Shown here: positions 61,379 to 64,000 of the stretch, piece by piece
Layout of the letters: every line of letters begins with the position of its first letter
Position numbering within the stretch: the stretch's first letter is position 1
Assembly (NCBI RefSeq): GCF_947497005.1
Contig: NZ_CANMFF010000003.1
Span: forward strand, 310,001 to 374,000
Source of the DNA: an uncultured Ruegeria sp.
Lineage (GTDB): Bacteria > Pseudomonadota > Alphaproteobacteria > Rhodobacterales > Rhodobacteraceae
Direction of reading: 5' to 3'
Length of the DNA stretch: 64,000 nucleotides
Notes under the pieces: model-generated
Seen by the model: only the letters and a program-made list of their open reading frames with translations
What the model was told of the DNA's origin: nothing
Databases searched by the model: none
Position numbers and translations under genes: made by a program

Positions 61379-61717
61379 TTAACCGCCTTCGCCTGGTGCT
61401 TCAGAGAAATACTTCTCCATTTTACCCTCTTCACCATCGCGTTCTTCCGCGTCGGGCAGCGGGTCTTTCTTGGTCACAATCACCGGCCATTGCTCCGAGA
61501 ACTTGCGATTGAACTCGACCCACTGCTCCATTCCCGGCTCAGTATCCGGGCGGATCGCGTCGGCCGGGCATTCCGGTTCGCAAACGCCGCAATCGATGCA
61601 TTCGTCAGGATGAATGACCAGCGTGTTCTCACCTTCATAGAAACAGTCCACCGGACACACTTCGACGCAGTCGGTGTATTTGCAGGCGATACAGTTTTCA
61701 GTGACAACATAGGTCAT
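61379..61717 (-). CDS. fdxA: 7Fe ferredoxin FdxA
   Basis: A 112-residue ferredoxin with one [3Fe-4S] and one [4Fe-4S] cluster: [21 protein letters not shown] (9-29 overall) and [16 protein letters not shown] (about 40-55). The C-terminal extension ([26 protein letters not shown]) is the normal FdxA tail. It is a general electron carrier, usually essential in alphaproteobacteria. Stands 67 bases downstream of the S4 gene on the same strand. Confidence 0.93.
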   Translation of the reverse strand: MTYVVTENCIACKYTDCVEVCPVDCFYEGENTLVIHPDECIDCGVCEPECPADAIRPDTEPGMEQWVEFNRKFSEQWPVIVTKKDPLPDAEERDGEEGKMEKYFSEAPGEGG

Positions 61718-61783
61718 GATCGGATTCCCGTTTGCGGTTTGAGCGACTAGCTAATTCAGTCTGGCCCACTCTTCAAGATAGGA

Positions 61784-62149
61784 TCAGCGATCTTCTGTGC
61801 GAGAAAGATCAAGAGCACGACGAACTTTCTTGGTTGGGCGACCCTTTCCTTCGAACCCCGGGTTTCTTGGAGAAACGTCTTGTTTTTCGGTCATGTCGGC
61901 GAACAGCGTTTGCGCCTCGGGTGCAGGACCACGGCGGTCCCCCAGTTTTTTGACGCGAACAACACGAACGATTCGGCCTTGTGGAAAGGTCAAAACGTCA
62001 CCAGGGGCCACGGCTTGCGCCGGTTTCAGCACCCGGTTTCCGTTCAGCCTGACATGGCCGCCGCTAACCTGTTTGGCAGCCAGGCTGCGGGTCTTGAAGA
62101 ACCGCGCCTGCCACAACCATTTGTCGATCCGCAGCTTGGCCTCGGCCAT
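61784..62149 (-). CDS. S4 domain RNA-binding protein (HslR-like)
   Basis: A 121-residue basic protein whose LRIDKWLWQARFFKTRSLAAKQVSGGHVRLNGNRVLKPAQAV (about 5-46 overall) is the S4 RNA-binding motif. The rest is Arg/Lys-rich (RIVRVVRVKKLGDRRGPAPEAQ). It resembles heat-shock protein 15 (HslR), which recycles stalled 50S subunits. It starts 6 bases after the helicase stop and is probably co-transcribed with it. Confidence 0.86.
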   Translation of the reverse strand: MAEAKLRIDKWLWQARFFKTRSLAAKQVSGGHVRLNGNRVLKPAQAVAPGDVLTFPQGRIVRVVRVKKLGDRRGPAPEAQTLFADMTEKQDVSPRNPGFEGKGRPTKKVRRALDLSRTEDR

Positions 62150-62155
62150 CTCGGG

Positions 62156-64000
62156 TCAGTTGCCGTCCTTCAAACCCATCAGCGCTGCTGCGAACGGGTT
62201 GTCGGGATCAATGGCCTTTTCCTTCTTTGGAGGCCGTGACGAGAAGGTTTTGGCCCCCTGAGGTTTGCCCCCCTTCTTGCCATGCGGTTTGCCGCGACCA
62301 TCCTGTGGTTTGCTACGCGGTTTGCCCTTGCCCTGCCCCTGCTCGCGACGCGGGGCGCGGTTGGGTTGGCGCTGACGGGCCCAGGTGAAAGTATAAAACA
62401 CTTCAACCTCGGGCTCATCCGACGCAGGTTCCGCTGCACGATCTTCCACGGAAGCCTCGGCTGGCGCCTCGGTGCTGTCGGTGGCCTCGGTCGACCCCTC
62501 GGCGGGGGCCGCAGTTTCCTCGCTAACCGCTTCGGGTGCCAAAGTTTCTCCGGTGACAGATTGCTCAGTCGTGTCCGCCGCAGGTTGTTCGGCGGTTTCA
62601 ACAGGTGCCGGTTTGACCTTTTCGCGCTCACCGCGCTCGGCTTTGTAGCCCAGCCCCTGCATCAGGTCAGCAAACTGTTCCAACGTCATGCCAGTGATCG
62701 ACAGCATGTCGGGCTTGGCTTCAAACCCGCCGCGGCTGTCTTCGGCGCGCAGCATGTCAGCCAGTCGTTCCAGCATGTCGATCCGGATCGAGCGTTCGCC
62801 CGCATTACGGTAGCCACACATGGTGTCGTAGCCCTCTGGCGCGCCTTTGGCGACCGGCACTGTGACCAGACCCGGGGGCGGCGCATCAGGGAATTCCTGC
62901 AACCCACCGGCCAGCGCCCAGAGCACCAGACGTAGGCGTGTCGGCGCGGGTTTCAACAACAGCGGCATGAAGATGGTGAACTGACCGAACCGAATGCCAT
63001 GCTTGCGCAATGCGCCACGGGCGTCCTGATCAAGGTCTTTGACATCTTGCGCGACGGCGCCACGGGGTAGCACACCCAGTGCTTCGACCATGCGGAAGGC
63101 GAAGCCTTTGGCCAGACCGGTCAATTCTTCATCGCGCGACAGGTTCAGCAGCGGTTCGAACAGGGCCGCGACCTTGCGGTCAATGAAATGCTGCAGGCGG
63201 CGCTGAACTTTCTGTTCTACATCCGGGCCTGCGGCCTCATCCACAAAGACCTCGACCATGGGCTTAAGCGGTTCGGCCCCGGCAACCAGTTTGCCAACGG
63301 CATATTCGCCCCACATCAGGCCACCCTGATCGGTAAAATCAATTTCGGTATCGGGCGCATTGTAGAAGCGATCGGCGCGCAGATGGAATTGCGGCGCGAG
63401 TGCTTGCAAGGACGCCGATTTCAGAGCTTTCGCCTCGGTTCCCTGCGCGCTTTTGTCCGGCGTGAACCGGAACCCTTCCAGACGACCGACGAATTCGCCT
63501 TCGACGGTCACTTCACCCTTGTCATTTACTTCGGCCAAAAGGGCCTCCTTCTGTTTGAGCCGGCGCAGCAAAACGGATGTACGCCGGTCCACAAATCTTT
63601 GCGTCAGACGCTCATGTAGTGCGTCAGACAGTCTGTCTTCTACAGTGCGCGTTTCGTCACGCCAATGTGATTCGTCACGAACCCATTCTTTTCGCTGCGC
63701 AACATATGTCCATGTGCGAATATATGCCAATCTTTTAGATAGAGCGTCGATATCGCCCTGGGTTTGATCAATCCGCCGGATCTGCCGCGCCAAGAAATCG
63801 TCGGGAATGCTGCCGCGCTCGTGCAGGTGGCCATAAATCACCTCAAGCAAACTCGCGTGTTCTGCATGGCTGATACCGCGAAAATCAGGAATTCTGCACA
63901 CATCCCACAACAATCGGATGGACGGACCGTCGCTTGCGCGAGCTACGACTTCGGTCACTTGCGACAGCGATTTGAGTGCGTTCAGGTCGTCAGCGGGGCG
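62156..64000 (-). CDS. Suv3-type ATP-dependent RNA helicase, C-terminal part, 5' end cut by window edge
   Basis: The open frame continues without stop to the right edge (614 codons seen). The visible part lies after the helicase core: the sequence near the edge (LNALKSLSQVTEVVARASDGPSIRLLWDVCRIPDFRG) is the typical junction after the helicase C domain in Suv3-like helicases of alphaproteobacteria. A Suv3 C-terminal-like region follows with MPLLLKPAPTRLRLVLWAL. An Ala/Glu/Thr-rich disordered region leads to a strongly basic, Lys/Arg/Gln/Gly-rich tail that probably binds RNA. No GTG or ATG inside the window is a true start. Confidence 0.85.
   Translation of the reverse strand, partial: RPADDLNALKSLSQVTEVVARASDGPSIRLLWDVCRIPDFRGISHAEHASLLEVIYGHLHERGSIPDDFLARQIRRIDQTQGDIDALSKRLAYIRTWTYVAQRKEWVRDESHWRDETRTVEDRLSDALHERLTQRFVDRRTSVLLRRLKQKEALLAEVNDKGEVTVEGEFVGRLEGFRFTPDKSAQGTEAKALKSASLQALAPQFHLRADRFYNAPDTEIDFTDQGGLMWGEYAVGKLVAGAEPLKPMVEVFVDEAAGPDVEQKVQRRLQHFIDRKVAALFEPLLNLSRDEELTGLAKGFAFRMVEALGVLPRGAVAQDVKDLDQDARGALRKHGIRFGQFTIFMPLLLKPAPTRLRLVLWALAGGLQEFPDAPPPGLVTVPVAKGAPEGYDTMCGYRNAGERSIRIDMLERLADMLRAEDSRGGFEAKPDMLSITGMTLEQFADLMQGLGYKAERGEREKVKPAPVETAEQPAADTTEQSVTGETLAPEAVSEETAAPAEGSTEATDSTEAPAEASVEDRAAEPASDEPEVEVFYTFTWARQRQPNRAPRREQGQGKGKPRSKPQDGRGKPHGKKGGKPQGAKTFSSRPPKKEKAIDPDNPFAAALMGLKDGN

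Overview
The window looks like a chromosomal segment from an alphaproteobacterium of the order Rhodobacterales, most like the marine Roseobacter group (Ruegeria or a close relative). The signs are moderately high GC, TRAP transporters, a PreT/PreA reductive pyrimidine pathway, the DUF3305/DUF3306/TorD/FdhX formate dehydrogenase cluster, a CarD regulator, 7Fe ferredoxin FdxA and a cobT/cobS pair. This comes from gene content only; no species is claimed. I found no rRNA, tRNA, CRISPR array, insertion sequence or integrase. Coding density is high and no gene looks broken.

Layout. 1-2123: 5' part of mprF (lysyl-phosphatidylglycerol synthase), cut by the left edge. 2241-5646: an Lrp-type regulator divergent from an arginase / CtlX / ornithine cyclodeaminase operon (arginine to ornithine to proline). 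5785-8896: a three-gene TRAP transporter. 9327-18125: an acetate operon (acs, a second adenylate kinase, a two-subunit sodium symporter), followed after a strong hairpin by a cyclic-nucleotide/CBS/DUF294 nucleotidyltransferase-like protein, a small membrane protein and a membrane-anchored DnaQ-type exonuclease. 18214-20943: flavin reductase, then mrp with two small unknowns. 21076-35900: a large formate dehydrogenase region. It holds a polyferredoxin, accessory factors, catalytic, beta and gamma subunits, two unusual cytochrome c fusions, a 41-residue peptide, a regulator with an excisionase-type HTH fused to a periplasmic-binding-protein-like domain, and a tungstate transporter (tupB-tupC-tupA).

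36058-47325 is a pyrimidine catabolism region: an ABC uptake system, dihydropyrimidinase, an M20 amidohydrolase (beta-ureidopropionase type), a RutR-like TetR regulator with a textbook RutR palindrome in its divergent promoter, and a preT / methyltransferase / preA operon. 47486-57827 is mixed: cupin protein, glycosyltransferase-like protein, metY, GNAT, SIMPL protein, a GspL/GspC-like fusion, hppD with a divergent Lrp regulator, and a CPA2 antiporter. 57858-64000: cobT divergent from cobS, a potassium channel with a zinc-ribbon tail, carD, fdxA, an S4 protein, and the C-terminal part of a Suv3-type helicase cut by the right edge.

The observations most worth follow-up are: (1) a periplasmic c-type cytochrome whose N-terminal half resembles a TupA tungstate-binding protein with its middle removed, in the same neighbourhood as a real tupBCA operon and a PBP-fused regulator; (2) the DUF294 plus membrane exonuclease module behind the acetate genes, which could be a nucleotide-based control circuit; (3) a potassium channel with a C-terminal zinc ribbon; (4) a one-polypeptide GspL/GspC-like fusion; and (5) a composite inverted repeat present at two distant intergenic sites. 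Assignments rest on motif recognition by eye; no database search was possible.
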